NCBI GenBank assembly: GCA_019722365.1
Contig: JADFUC010001758.1
Coordinates: 50,426-114,425 of the forward strand
Length of the DNA: 64,000 nucleotides
Direction: 5' to 3'
Origin: Lithospermum erythrorhizon
Lineage: Eukaryota > Streptophyta > Magnoliopsida > Boraginales > Boraginaceae
A model generated the notes under the pieces. That model did no database searches. It saw nothing but the letters and a program-made list of their open reading frames with translations, and was not told the origin of the DNA. Positions 12,378 through 22,833 of the stretch are shown in pieces. The position numbers and the translations under genes were made by a program. How positions within the stretch are numbered: the stretch's first letter is position 1; each line of letters starts with the position of its first letter.

Positions 12378-13830
12378 TTAATCCAAAAGGTTAGCAAAAC
12401 AGCCTATATCGTTTGGAAGCCAACTAATGTTGCAAGCTTTATTTATAAAGGGCTGCAACAGATCATCTCCAAGCATCTGGTCAATGAGCTTACTGTAAAT
12501 TTTCCCCCAAACTTGTGAAAACATACCATTAGTCATAAAAAGGATACTATGCTTATAGGAATGCTGAATAAAAAGTAGTCCAGTTATAATTGCTTCCAGG
12601 ATAAATTTTGTAATAGTTAGATCTGACTGGGAATTGTTCTCTAGATCTTGAATCATTTTTGAGCCAACAATATTTTTGATGATTCCTTTGAAGCTGTAGG
12701 AAAGAGTCCATCTTGAAGGCTTGTGAACTGTGATCCCAATGTACAGTCTTGCTCCTCTACTTGTGCACTTTTCAGTGCAATGACCAACTTTGATTTGAAG
12801 GCATTCGAAGAATTTGGATCCTTTGTAAAATGGGGTAATGGATGTAGAAATTATGCTTTCAGATCTGTTATTGATTTTGGAATTGTTTTTGTGGATTATA
12901 TTAACTTTTTTGATTTCGCTGTAATAAGCATCCTTCCAGTCTCCAACAAAGGAAGTAGCTCTCTTTTGATTAAGGAAATCCGGTTGAAGGCAATGTCATC
13001 CTATACAGCCAAATGCTCCAAAAAGTACTAATAGTATAAAAAAGTTCCACTTTATTTAAGGATTGCTTAGGAAATGATTTAGAAATAATGTTGGATATGA
13101 TGATAGGAAGATGTTTTTTGGTTTTTTGAAGGTAGGAAAAACTAGAATTAGACCAAATAATCTTAACTTTAACACAATCTCAAAAAAGGTGTGAAGAGGT
13201 TTCTGGAGAAATGCCACAAAAATAGCAAGCAGTATTAATATGCGTACTGGTTTTGTTGTTAATATTAGACAGAGTTGGGAGCCTATTAAGGATTAATTTT
13301 CATATAAAAGTTTTACACTTGTGAGGTATAGGTAATTTCCATAGTTTGTGCCAAATATGATAAGGGGGACTCCTAGAGAAGATGGGGGAAAAATCTGAGC
13401 TGTTATACACACACACCAAAAGCATTAAGTGTTTTGGGGTGAAATATTTGCTACATTTGTAAGAGAATATTAATTGGTATAAGAGTATGTTCAGGAATAA
13501 AATAGTCATTTCAGTGCTAAAAACACTATTTAGGTGTGTGTATGGATGGGAAGGATTCCTTTTTATGATGTTATTGTAAATGGATTTGGTTGTCATATCT
13601 TTAGTTTCCAAAGTCATGATGTCATCTTCATTGGTAAGGGTAATGGCAAGAATTCTATAGACAATATTTTTAGGGAAAATATGAGGCAACAAAGCTGAAT
13701 TCCAAGAAGGGATATTAATTGTAAGTTCTTTTACAAGGGAAGAAGGATTAATATTATAATTATTATTTGAGCAAATATGCTTTTTTAAATCAATAAGATC
13801 TTTAGAGGGGACATCAGGAATTCAATTATG
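12378..13830 (-). pseudogene. LINE 3' part: zinc-binding RT domain and RNase H-like region
   Basis: The minus strand carries the C-terminal part of a plant L1-type LINE second protein. Around 13300-13420 it reads HIWHKLWKLPIPHKCKTFI, the usual start of the zinc-binding RT domain. CYFCGISPETSSHLF follows near 13200 and supplies the cysteine/histidine pattern. A FWSIWLYR stretch then leads to an RNase H-like end at 12378-12656, open for 92 codons, with LEAIITGLLFIQHSYKHSIL and ISWLPNDIGCFANLLD. Frameshifts separate these blocks. The RT palm and endonuclease are absent, so this is a fragment. No poly(A)/(T) tail is seen at the left end. Confidence 0.7.
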
Positions 13831-13849
13831 ATCCCAAATATTAACCAAG

Positions 13850-14300
13850 TTTCCCGATTTAACCATCCAATTAAAAACTATAAGTGGAGAAAAATAAACT
13901 GCAATGCTAGCTGGAATAGAGACACGGGTAGAGGCTCTCTTGGGCTGGTGGGACGCGACCATCAAGGAGAGTTCCAGGGGGCAAAATTTCGGGTAGTTGG
14001 TTCGGCATCCAGTGCTTTAGTGGTAGAGGCTATTGCGGTCCGTGAAGGTATGCTGTTTGCTATGGCGAATAACTGGAATAGTGTGGAGGTGGAGGCGGAA
14101 TTCGTAGGTGTTGATTATTTTGAATGGGAATCACGGGCCTTTTTGAGTTAGATATCCTGGTGTTCGATATACTTCAATGGTCAAAGAATATAGAATATGG
14201 ATGCAAAATTCCAATTCACAAAAGTCAGGTATGATGATGCGCGCATTGGTTCTGCTTGGCATTGGGATTGCGGTTTGGAGCAAGAGTCTGATGGTTTTTA
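13850..14300 (+). pseudogene. RNase H-like (RVT_3 type) fragment
   Basis: The + frame 13828-14151 contains KINCNASWNRDTGRGSLG, VVEAIAVREGMLFA and NWNSVEVEAE, the pattern of the plant RNase H-like domain at the end of LINE proteins. After a frameshift, a MRALVLLGIGIAVW stretch at about 14228-14270 matches the domain's end. The first catalytic aspartate (usually CDAS) is asparagine here (CNAS). It lies head to head with the minus-strand LINE fragment and looks like a different family. Upstream RT is missing, so it is a fragment. Confidence 0.65.
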
Positions 14301-14784
14301 ATTATAAACTCGAAGCTGATTATATCTGGCATTCTTGGTGATTGTAATAGTTAGGCGATTATTTTGACGTTTACATTGCGTTAGACATTTTAATGATATC
14401 ATATCGATTGAAAAAAAAACTAACACATGGAAAGCGTTGTAATGATCTAATTATGTTATTGATAAAATTAAGTGCCCTCTAATCCCTAAAAATTCATATC
14501 CCCGAGTAAGAACTAATTAATCACTGCGTGTCAGATTTTAATTGAAACTACCGTATATCTAGGTAAATATTTGATCTTGATTATTAACAATTATATTATT
14601 AAAATTAAAAAAATTTTATATTATGATAGTATTTTAAAAGGCGAATTATATAAATTTTTATATTTTGAATAAGTAATAATTAATAATTGGTGGTCAACGT
14701 TCTTTCGAAAAAGTGAAAACGATAATTAAAGTGAATTGGGGGAGAAAACAAATAGATAATTAATCATGGACATAATTAAAGTGG

Positions 14785-14890
14785 ATTGGGGAGGGGGGTG
14801 TTAGAGTAGGGTTGTGGGGTGGCGGGGGGTGGAGAGTTGGGTGGGGGTAGGGGTAAGAGTAGGGGGTGGGGGTGGGGTGGGGTGTGTTAA
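14785..14890 (+). repeat. G-rich low-complexity tract
   Basis: About 100 bases of almost pure G/T/A on the + strand contain many runs of three to six G (gaggggggtgttag, ggcggggggtggag, gggggtgggggtggggtggg). Spacing of the runs would permit several overlapping G-quadruplexes. The DNA around it (14300-15680) is AT-rich and otherwise featureless. Confidence 0.6.
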
Positions 14891-15682
14891 AGAAGAAGAA
14901 AGGGTGGGGGATAATTTTGGTCACTATCTTTAGTGTTGAGGGGCAAAATAGTCGTTTTATTATAACGTAGTCGTTTCGATGTGTATTTTAAGGAATGATA
15001 TAATTCGTTTTAAGTATATTATAGTGAAAATTAGATACAGAAATTAGAGAGTGCTGGGCAATTTAAAATAGTCTGAGGATTTAGATTATAGTATAAGGAG
15101 ATCTTAGAAAAAGGGTAAAATAATTTAGGGATTATATAGAAAATTAAATCTCGTAATTCGAGTGCAAAGCAAAAGTAATATTATTATACACTACAATGGA
15201 TAGTAGAAAAACTTCTGACACATTATTTATAGGCTAAAAACATGCTTCCTATAAGAAACTACCAACTTGAGTGTTATATCAACTTAGGTATAAGGATGGA
15301 GTCATAACTTAATTTTAAGATGGAGCAAATAAATACAAACATTATATTATATGAAATTTGAAGGGATTACAAAAAAATTTATGATAAACTAGGATGGGCC
15401 AAATAATAAAAAATATAATATATTTTTTTAAATTTAGAAAAATAAATTTTTTTTTTTTTAAAATCGAATGGGACAGGTGCATGACCACTTTAAGAATTCA
15501 GCGCCTACTTGGAAGGCTGACAGTAATTGATTATGGTAGTTCACCCATCCAATAGATTTGTGTTGATTTTTTATTGATTGTTATATTTTATGTGACTGAC
15601 TTTATATTACATTCTTTACGTATCATGTGATAATGAGAGTGTCTTTTTATGAATTAACTAAAAATTAATCAAATGTGCACTT

Positions 15683-15900
15683 GTAGATAGTCGACTTTAT
15701 TAATTATTTAATTAAATTCAATTTAGTTGGATTCATTAATTTAACTAAATAAAGATCGTCCTTGTGATAGCAGCATTAGCGATTAGGGTTTTAGATTAGT
15801 CTCCGATAAGCAGCCGAAATAATAAGGGTTAGAATTCTTATTTCTTGAAATTAATTTAAGTTAAAATAACACTTAAATAGGCACCTCTTTTTATTCTTGG
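15683..15900 (+). repeat. LTR-like repeat, left copy
   Basis: It begins near cttgtagatag, followed by attaatt-rich DNA and a gattcattaatttaact stretch. It then has atcgtc..., a gattagggtttt block and a second agggttaga. The same order of blocks recurs at 17195-17480 in the same orientation, and a minus-strand relative appears at about 33190-33420. Direct copies 1.5 kb apart suggest LTRs of a small or deleted element. The region between (about 15960-17190) holds no recognisable protein. Confidence 0.4.
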
Positions 15901-16379
15901 TGGAAGGGAAAGCTCAAATTTCGATGATCCATTCGTCTAGCGATTAAAAAGATTAATAACTGTGATTTGTTACATTCGCCGTGTCCTACGATAATGGGTA
16001 TGCGTCAAAGAAAGTTTGAAAGTCGCATAAATACTCTCGTTCATTTCGAAAATAACAATTCCTAGAAGCCAAAAAATACATCAGAAACTCTTGAGAGAAT
16101 TTACTAACATATAGAAACTCTGTAGGAATTCCTCTAGCAGGAATCCTCTGAAGTTTGCTAATTTCAGGTGAAAAACCACTTGAAGCAGCAAAACATATAA
16201 ATTTTCTTCAAGGCAAAATAGGCGTTTGGATCTAAGAGCGAGGGGTTGAATTCTGCTACTATGTGCCCAGTAATTTTAGAACCGATATCCGAAATGCATT
16301 GAGAATCTGTCGATTCGGATCTCGAAGCCCATGAATCCCATTTCTGGTGAGGCACGAAGTAAATCTCGGGGTAAGATAT

Positions 16380-16860
16380 ATACTGCGAAGGCCCTGTCCC
16401 GTCAGGTCGAAATACGGGGAGTAAGGCTATGGCCGCGGCGTGATTTAGGCGACAGTATATCCCCTGAGGATATGCCTAAATTCGAGGGATTATTTCTTCA
16501 AGCTTGAGCGAATCAGGATGTGCGGGATCGAGGCACACTGGGTGGTTCGGCTAGACACGTATCAGGAGTCAGAGTCAAGAATTAGAAATTGAAGTCAAAT
16601 GACAGAGATCAGTCATGTATTGGCGAGGGTGTGTTGTTAATCATTTCAGGAATTTCAGGACGTGTAGGAGTCGAGATGAGAGTCAGGAGGCTGAACCACT
16701 TAGAGTCATTCGCGGGACCGAGTCAAAATCTCGAGATCGAGATGCCGTCAGAATCAGGGATGCGTGTCAGGGGTCAGAGTCACAGAATCGAATGCAGTGG
16801 GAGTTCGAGCGTTTGAAAATCGAGGGCCATACAGCACCTATCATGATATTCATATAAAGT
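16380..16860 (+). other. Charged reading stretches between LTR-like repeats, unidentified
   Basis: This GC-richer block contains overlapping short + frames rich in arginine, glutamate and serine (for example 16589-16816 and 16615-16857). The position between direct LTR-like repeats suggests a gag remnant. No zinc knuckle or other diagnostic motif is present, so I do not assign it. Confidence 0.2.
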
Positions 16861-17194
16861 ACTACGTAATATAGAGAGTGTGAGGTAAAATATACCAATA
16901 AATAATTGAATTTCATATTATTTGGAATCCAAATTTTGGATCAAAGAATATATGAGTATGTGGTCTAGGTGATCGATCACGAGGGTCCTTCACTTTTTAA
17001 AAAGTAAACGGAACGGATAGTATATTGTCTACAGATATATTACAAATGTCTTTCTTATTACCAATAAATAGTAGAGGACGACACTTGTACAAGAAATAAG
17101 GTTACCATACTCAAGCTCGTTAAAGAATTTTGTGTAAGGTGGTCTTTACGATTATAAAATCACCAAAGTGTTTTCTTTTGGACCAAACATGAAT

Positions 17195-17480
17195 TAAGCC
17201 ATATAGACTTGTAGATAGCGAAAATTTAATTAATTTTAATTAATAAAATTCATTTTGATGGATTTATTAATTTAATTAATTACCGATCGTCAGCGTAATT
17301 CTGGCGTGTTGATTAGGGTTCGCGCGAGCTTTTGAATTAAGTTCAAGCCAGGAGAAAATAATAGGGTTACAAGTGTTGATTAGGGTTCAACCGTGATTCA
17401 AGGAGCTGATGTTAATTTTAGGATAAAATTAGGGTTTTATATTAAATAAATCACAATTTTAAGCGCAGAAAGGGTTTCAG
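17195..17480 (+). repeat. LTR-like repeat, right copy
   Basis: It pairs with 15683-15900: cttgtagatag at 17208, an attaatt-rich stretch with gatggatttattaattt, atcgtc, and two gattagggtt blocks. Divergence by eye is substantial, with a longer middle here. Sequence from 17480 to 17590 has no further support. Confidence 0.4.
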
Positions 17481-17589
17481 AAATAGGAACTGGGAATTAA
17501 TGGAAGCGAGAGTAATAGAGTCGATAGCCCAAATTTTGACCTAAAAACCAAACTAGGGGCCCAACTCCGTTTTAAGGAAGCAAGTGGTG

Positions 17590-18111
17590 TAAAATATCCA
17601 AGCCCGGTCCAGGTGTCGCCAATCGGCCAATTTGAGATCGTGATCAGAGCGAAATGGGTCGATACGTGTATTTGCTTTATAAATCATACATCTTTCGGGG
17701 TAAAGCAAAGGTGGGAGAAAAATTTGAAAGGCCAGGTGGAAAAGCTATGAGCTACAAGAAAAAGATCGGTGAGGACACGCAGGCTTGTCTACAGGCTTGA
17801 AGATTGAGGGAAGGATTAAGAAGGTGCAGGAGGTGAAGAAGAAGCATGTTATGAAATTTGAATGTAGGAGAAAAGTCAAAGCGAGGAGAACGTGTTGTAA
17901 ATTTGAATGTGGGAAAAGTCAGAAGCCCAGGGGCAAAGATTATGGTATGTCTGCTTCATGCGAGTTGGTGGCGATTCGAGGATGTTGATTGGTGAATAAG
18001 ACAACGAAGTTGGGTTCAAGCGATGGGATGAGCTTCGAGGGGTGTTCTTTGCGGATTCAAAACTAATGGAGAAGACGAGATGTGAAATTTGTCATAAAGT
18101 AGGAGATTGTT
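17590..18111 (+). pseudogene. Pol-end-like remnant upstream of Tork-type LTR
   Basis: The segment 17785-18111 is clearly homologous to 19709-19958: both carry gaggtgaagaa(g/a), then a gttggt(g/a)gcg block, then ttggtgaataag, and both run into an LTR head (gtcaaattt). In the right copy the segment lies after gag and before the 3' LTR, so it corresponds to the end of pol and the post-pol spacer. Having it before the 5' LTR as well implies a tandem arrangement or a second truncated element. It ends in the purine-rich gtaggagat, a typical polypurine tract. Confidence 0.45.
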
Positions 18112-18343
18112 GGAGTGAAGTCAAATTTCGGCTGTCAACAAGGGAGGTCGGGAGGAGATTGGGACAGAAGTCAGGCCCTAGAAGGCCACATTAATCGTTG
18201 TTGCTCTCTTTACGATTGTCATATTAGAATTAGTGTAGGATTATCATCAGGTAAGGCGTTATCATCTGAGGCGAAATAATAGTTTACTCGTTTATTTGTG
18301 ATCTCGAGGAATTAGTCGCTTGACGTTGTGGTCGCACGCTTGA
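18112..18343 (+). repeat. 5' LTR of Tork-type Copia remnant, internally deleted
   Basis: It starts tgttggagtgaagtcaaatt after a purine-rich tract and ends just before a primer-site-like tggtatcggagg at 18345-18356. Its head matches the 3' LTR head near 19962, and its tail (ttacg...gaattagtgtaggattatcatca) matches about 20440-20500. Some 300 bases present in the 3' LTR are missing here. The primer-site match implies initiator-methionine tRNA priming, as usual for plant Copia. Confidence 0.55.
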
Positions 18344-18419
18344 TTGGTATCGGAGGTTGTGATAATCGAAATTATTTAGAGGATTATGCGGAGAAAAGTA
18401 GGCAGGATCTTCTGAGATC

Positions 18420-19958
18420 ACGAAACTATTTAGCGAAACTAATTTTTCGCTATGGAAGATGCAAATTGAATATTATATGTACATGAAGGACATAGCTGAA
18501 TCACTATTTGAGAAGCCGAAAGAGATGGATTTAGAGAAGTGGAAAAATTTAGACAGAAAAGTTCTAGGAAGATCCGATTGAAGCTTGCTGAGAATGTGTC
18601 TCATAATGTGGCGAAAGAAACCACAACTAAGGGGGCAATGAAAGTGTTGTCCGATGTGTATGAGAAACCACTACTCGCCAGCCAAAGATATCTCTTAGGA
18701 AAAGTCTCTTTAATTTGAAGATGGTTGAAGGTACTTCTATGAACCTGCACTTGAATAATATGAACAATATTATTAATCAATTATGGCCCAATGTCCGGAT
18801 TAGTTGTTGATAATTAATGGAAAGCATAACTTAATTTTGGCATGTTTTGCGAATAATTTTGAACAATGAGGGCTTTAGTGAGTCATTTTATTGGGAAGGA
18901 CCCGTTGAATTCTAAGATGTTGTTTCTCGGATTTTGGATGAGGAAATTCGATTGAAGGAAAAAAGTGTGGTGATTCAGAAATGCTATAGCTTTGTAGCCG
19001 ATGGGCGGGGAAGAACAACCGTGGAGTAAGACTAACAGGGTAGCGGAGACAATCGAGATGTTTGGAATTGTGGAAGAAGGTCGAATTAAGAAGCATTGCG
19101 GAGAAGAGGGGTTTTAGCGTTGAAGATGCTCTTGTTGGTGAGGTGAGTTCGATTGACTCTTGGGTGTTAGATGCAGTGCGTATTATCATATCATTTGAGT
19201 GAATGTAGCATAATGATAAATTATGTTGTTGGATATTTGGCGAAGGTTCATCTTGTAGATGGAAGGACCCTTTATGTTTGTGGTATGGATGATGTTGATT
19301 TGAGGTTGTCAATGGTTCCATTTGGAAGATTATGAAGGTCAGATATGTGACAAACTAACGAGGATAATATTATTTGAGTTAATTGATAGGATCTTTGAGG
19401 ATTATGGAATTGCATTTGGTGGTGAATCTGAAGTGACAAAGGGAGCCACGTGTTGTTGGTAAGGGTAAATCGGGTACTATGTATAAGGTTGCAACCAAAG
19501 GGGTGTTGCGGGGATCATCGGAGGTTATGACATAGGAAAAGAGCGTTATAAGAGGTCTGACCTCTTTAATATTTTTGCTAAGCGAAAGAAAGTGCTACGA
19601 TCAAGCGTCGAATGTCGATAGATTGGTCAGTGGGAGGTCGAGGCCAAGAAAGAAGAGGTTCATCCGGATTCATTGTTAGTAATCTGCAGCGGAGGATTTC
19701 AGGAACACACAGGAAGAAGATTAAGAATGTCTGGGAGGTGAAGAAAGAACATGTTGCAAATTTGAATATGGAAAAAATCCAACAGGGCAATGATTTTGGC
19801 TATGTCTCTTCGATAGCCAAGTTGGTAGCGTTGAGGATGTTCTTGAATTTGGTGAATAAGGCGAAGTTGGGGTTCAACTTGGTGGGATGAACTCACGGAT
19901 CTTTATTGCGGTCGAGACTAATCGAGGATGGATGCAAAAATTAATCTTGAGTAAGGAG
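18420..19958 (+). pseudogene. Tork-type Copia gag and partial pol, decayed
   Basis: Gag begins around 18450 with MKDIAESLFEKPKEMDLE-like sequence and continues with WKNLDRKVLG and NVAKETTTKG, typical of the UBN2-type gag of plant Copia elements. Around 18890-19010 the trace reads DVVSRILDEEIRLKEKSVV and then KCYSFVADGRG. A decayed zinc knuckle follows near 19060, a protease SWVLD near 19160, and a linker DDVDLRLSNGS near 19290. VATKGVLRGSSEV lies near 19495. Integrase, RT and RNase H are not visible, so most of pol has been deleted. The last 250 bases are the post-pol segment shared with 17785-18111. It is non-functional. Confidence 0.7.
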
Positions 19959-20515
19959 ATTCGGTGGAATGAAGTCAAATTTAAATTTGTCAGCGGGGAG
20001 GTCGGAGATCACGGACTTAGGAAGTCCCGGCCCAATCACAGGCGTAGCGAAAACCCGGAAGAATTTTGGGGAGGAGATCGAGGGACTTAGGAAGTCCGTC
20101 CAGTCGATCTTCGCTCGATTTGAGGCGACTCACGAGGCTTTTAGGCCTAGTTTTCCTATTTGAGTTAGGTTTTAGACCTAGTATCTTTTTTAGATTATAA
20201 ATAGGGGTCTCTTGGCTGATTATAATAGTGTGCTATAAGAAATACTCAAATATTAGAATCATAGAGAAATAGGGTTCATCATATAAGAAAACATCTAATT
20301 ATGATATCATAGAATAGGGTTCTTGAGTCGTTAGCCAACGATTCTTCTGAAATTATTAGTGGATGCGGTAAATTTGGATTAGCTACCATCAGTGAGGGTG
20401 AGCCGGGGAGCCATCTTGTGTGTTTTAATTTTTTCTCTTTTACGTTTTGCCATAAAAGCTGAATTAGTATAAGATTATATCATCACATGGCGATTATGAT
20501 CACAGGCGGAATCTG
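19959..20515 (+). repeat. 3' LTR of Tork-type remnant, left portion
   Basis: It starts after a purine-rich gtaaggagat with a degraded head (ggtggaatgaagtcaaattt) and includes a TATA-like tataaataggggtctc at about 20200, a plausible old LTR promoter. It is interrupted at 20515 by a Gypsy element. The remainder probably resumes at 28129, where gttattagattgatttgtga resembles the 5' LTR end near 18280. Confidence 0.55.
20511..20515 (+). repeat. Target-site duplication, left copy (atctg)
   Basis: The five bases atctg immediately precede the Gypsy 5' LTR start (tgaaataac). The same five bases follow the 3' LTR end at 28124-28128. A 5-bp duplication is the usual footprint of LTR-element integration. 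Confidence 0.6.
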
Positions 20516-21715
20516 TGAAATAACTTAGTTCTGTATGCTTGATTAAATTGTATTACTTATATCAGGTGGTGGGGCCAGGAGATAGTATAAATAATTTGAA
20601 TAAAATCGATATAAGCGAGGTAGTAATGGATGGGTAGTAATTTATTTCTGAGGAAATAATATATTTGGATTCGTTTTTCGTTAAGATTTAAGCAGTGGAA
20701 TATACTTGGCATTTCTAAAGCAGGCGCTAGCCAATCGTAATATCTTCAGCCTCATGCTATCTATAAATCCCTTTATCGCTTCGTTTCATCGTTATCACAA
20801 AACAAAAATCATTAACTTCTCCCCAGAAGGGCCGAACTGCCCGTCCTTTCCACTTGATTTTTTTTTCATTTTCTTGGTAAAATCTTATGGAATACAGCGC
20901 CATGTCTTGTTCCATGCTTGTTCATCAATTATGATTGTTAATCTTGAATCTAAATGCGTTTTAGGCAAAAGTTGGTATTTTTGCGAGTTTGACTTTAAGT
21001 TGACTTGGAGTTTAAGGCTTTATAAGGTACAAAAGTATAAATACGAGAACTTGGTATGTGGTTGGGAGTTGTTATGGTTGATTTTGGAGTTGTATTGTGT
21101 TGGATGTTGAAGGTTGAGCTTTGTTGGCTTTTTTAAATCACTTGTTTAAGTTGTGAGCTGGTCTGTATTGTACTTTTAGTATAGTTATTTGGGGGTAGAA
21201 GTGTTGATTTTGATGTTGATTGGAAGGGATTATGTTGAGGTAGTTTGTGTAAAGTTGAGTAGTAGTTGGCGTTTGAATTAAAGGTTGTGTATAATGGTTT
21301 AATTAATTGGGGAATTGATTGTTGGATTGATTAGGATTTGATTAGAGTGTTATTGTTGGGGTAATGGGTGATGGCCGAAAATAGAGAATTGAAATGGTTG
21401 AAGTTTTGTTGTTTTATTTGTCGGTTAAACGCGGATAATAATCTTTTCCACCTAGAACTGTTAAGTTGGTAACTAAAATATTGTTAAGGTTGGATAGTTA
21501 AAACTTAAATGTGATAAGGGTTAAAATTGTAGTAAGTATTAATTGTAAATTTTTGGGTATGTGTGATTAGGCGCGGATCGTGGGAAGAGACACGTGGACT
21601 AAGTAGGTGAGGCGATATTACGTTGTGCTTGAGAGTAAGTATTTATCTACATTTGGTGTAGATTAATTTACTTTTAAATTGAATGTGTTGCACTCGGCCA
21701 GAAGTTGTGAGCAAG

Positions 21716-21779
<64 letters not shown>

Positions 21780-21900
21780 ATGTGTTGATTATTTGCGTAG
21801 TTGGATTGTATATGTTGTTTTATGGGATTCATAGGTGTTTGAGATGAGTTGATTTCCGAGGAATTTGTTTGATGGATTATATGTGTTGTTTCGCCGCTCT
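20516..21900 (+). repeat. 5' LTR of Gypsy chromovirus, truncated at its 3' side
   Basis: It starts tgaaataac and parallels the 3' LTR from 26239: gattaaattgtattac, agatagtataaataatttc-like, the caaagcaggcg block, cttggtaaaatctt, and gggtatgtgtgattagg near 21555. It carries about 500 bases (roughly 20980-21540) that the 3' LTR lacks, and a long TA run. It loses homology near 21865, where about 1.2 kb of LTR end, the primer site and the start of gag are missing. A 134-codon open frame (20706-21110) lies in the LTR and resembles no known protein. Confidence 0.75.
21717..21778. repeat. (TA)n microsatellite inside 5' LTR
   Basis: About 31 uninterrupted TA units lie between gcaagc and ctatgtgttgatta. 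The corresponding point of the 3' LTR (about 26820-26835) has only ttatataaatatcatg, so the run expanded after insertion. Confidence 0.95.
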
Positions 21901-21949
21901 GAATTTGCGTAGAGTGCTTTCGTGATTGGTGGGGTAATCTCGGTTATCT

Positions 21950-22830
21950 TTATTCTTAAGGAGGATCAGGTGTCTTGGGAGGCTGACTTTGTGGCGTGGG
22001 GAGAATTATTGCTTGAGTACCCATAGGGCCAGGGACACGGTCGAGGACTCAGGGTGAGCGATCTGTTGATGAGTACGAGAGGCGATTTAGTGAGTTATGT
22101 CGCCTGCTTCCAGTTGTACACCCGACCGAGGAGCAGAAGATTACCAGGTTCCGTGACGGGATGAGATGGGAGATCAGCTGGTATGGTGGCGACCACTTCA
22201 CAGTTTTCGTGAGTTGAGGAATGAATTATTTGAAGGTTGAGATGGGTTAAGGTGACTTGAAGCGATGGGGCAAATAGGGGAAGGCTGACGAGGAGGAGAT
22301 AGTTGGTACTAGTGGACATTAGTGCGAGATTTCGAGAGGAAGTGGTCCGTGGGACTTCGTTGGTCGCCCGTTCGGTGCACTTAGGTATTCTTACGGGTTA
22401 TTGACGACTTCTTACCTTGCTTGACGTTTTCTGCTAGGAGTCTTGTGGGCCTCGGGGAGGTATCTCTTGAGTTCAGGTGGTCTTGGAGTGTTTCCGTTGC
22501 GGCCGGGCTGGTCATATGATCTGAGTTTTCGGAGAGGGAATCTTTGTGTTCGTTATCGGCCTTTGGACATGTGCGAGGATTGCATCCTCATTATACAAAG
22601 TGAGTAGTGCAATTGCCATCCCTTGATCTGATTGAAGATTGGATGCTCAGGGAGTAGAGGTGGGCTGGAGGCCGTGGAGGCGAGTCGTGGAGTTGGGGGA
22701 GTGGCGGTATTCTTTGGACTGGTCAGTGGTGTAGGAGGCGTGGTCAAGTATTTGCGGTTACAGCGAGGAAGCTCGGGATTCTCGAGTGGTGGCAGCGGGT
22801 ACTACGAATTTATGTGGGTTAAAAGATAAG
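21950..22830 (+). pseudogene. Gypsy chromovirus gag, decayed
   Basis: Around 22065-22170 the sequence reads SVDEYERRFSELCRLLP followed by PTEEQKITRFRDGMRWEIR, matching the capsid region of plant chromovirus gag. A decayed zinc-knuckle end (FGHVR...HPHYTK) is visible at about 22563-22602. Between them frames change repeatedly. The intact protein would form the particle that packages element RNA. The N-terminus is lost with the adjoining LTR end. Confidence 0.7.
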
Positions 22831-22833
22831 TCT

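Noticed and set aside
20706..21110. 134-codon + open frame
   Set aside because: It lies wholly inside the chromovirus 5' LTR and is not conserved in the 3' LTR.
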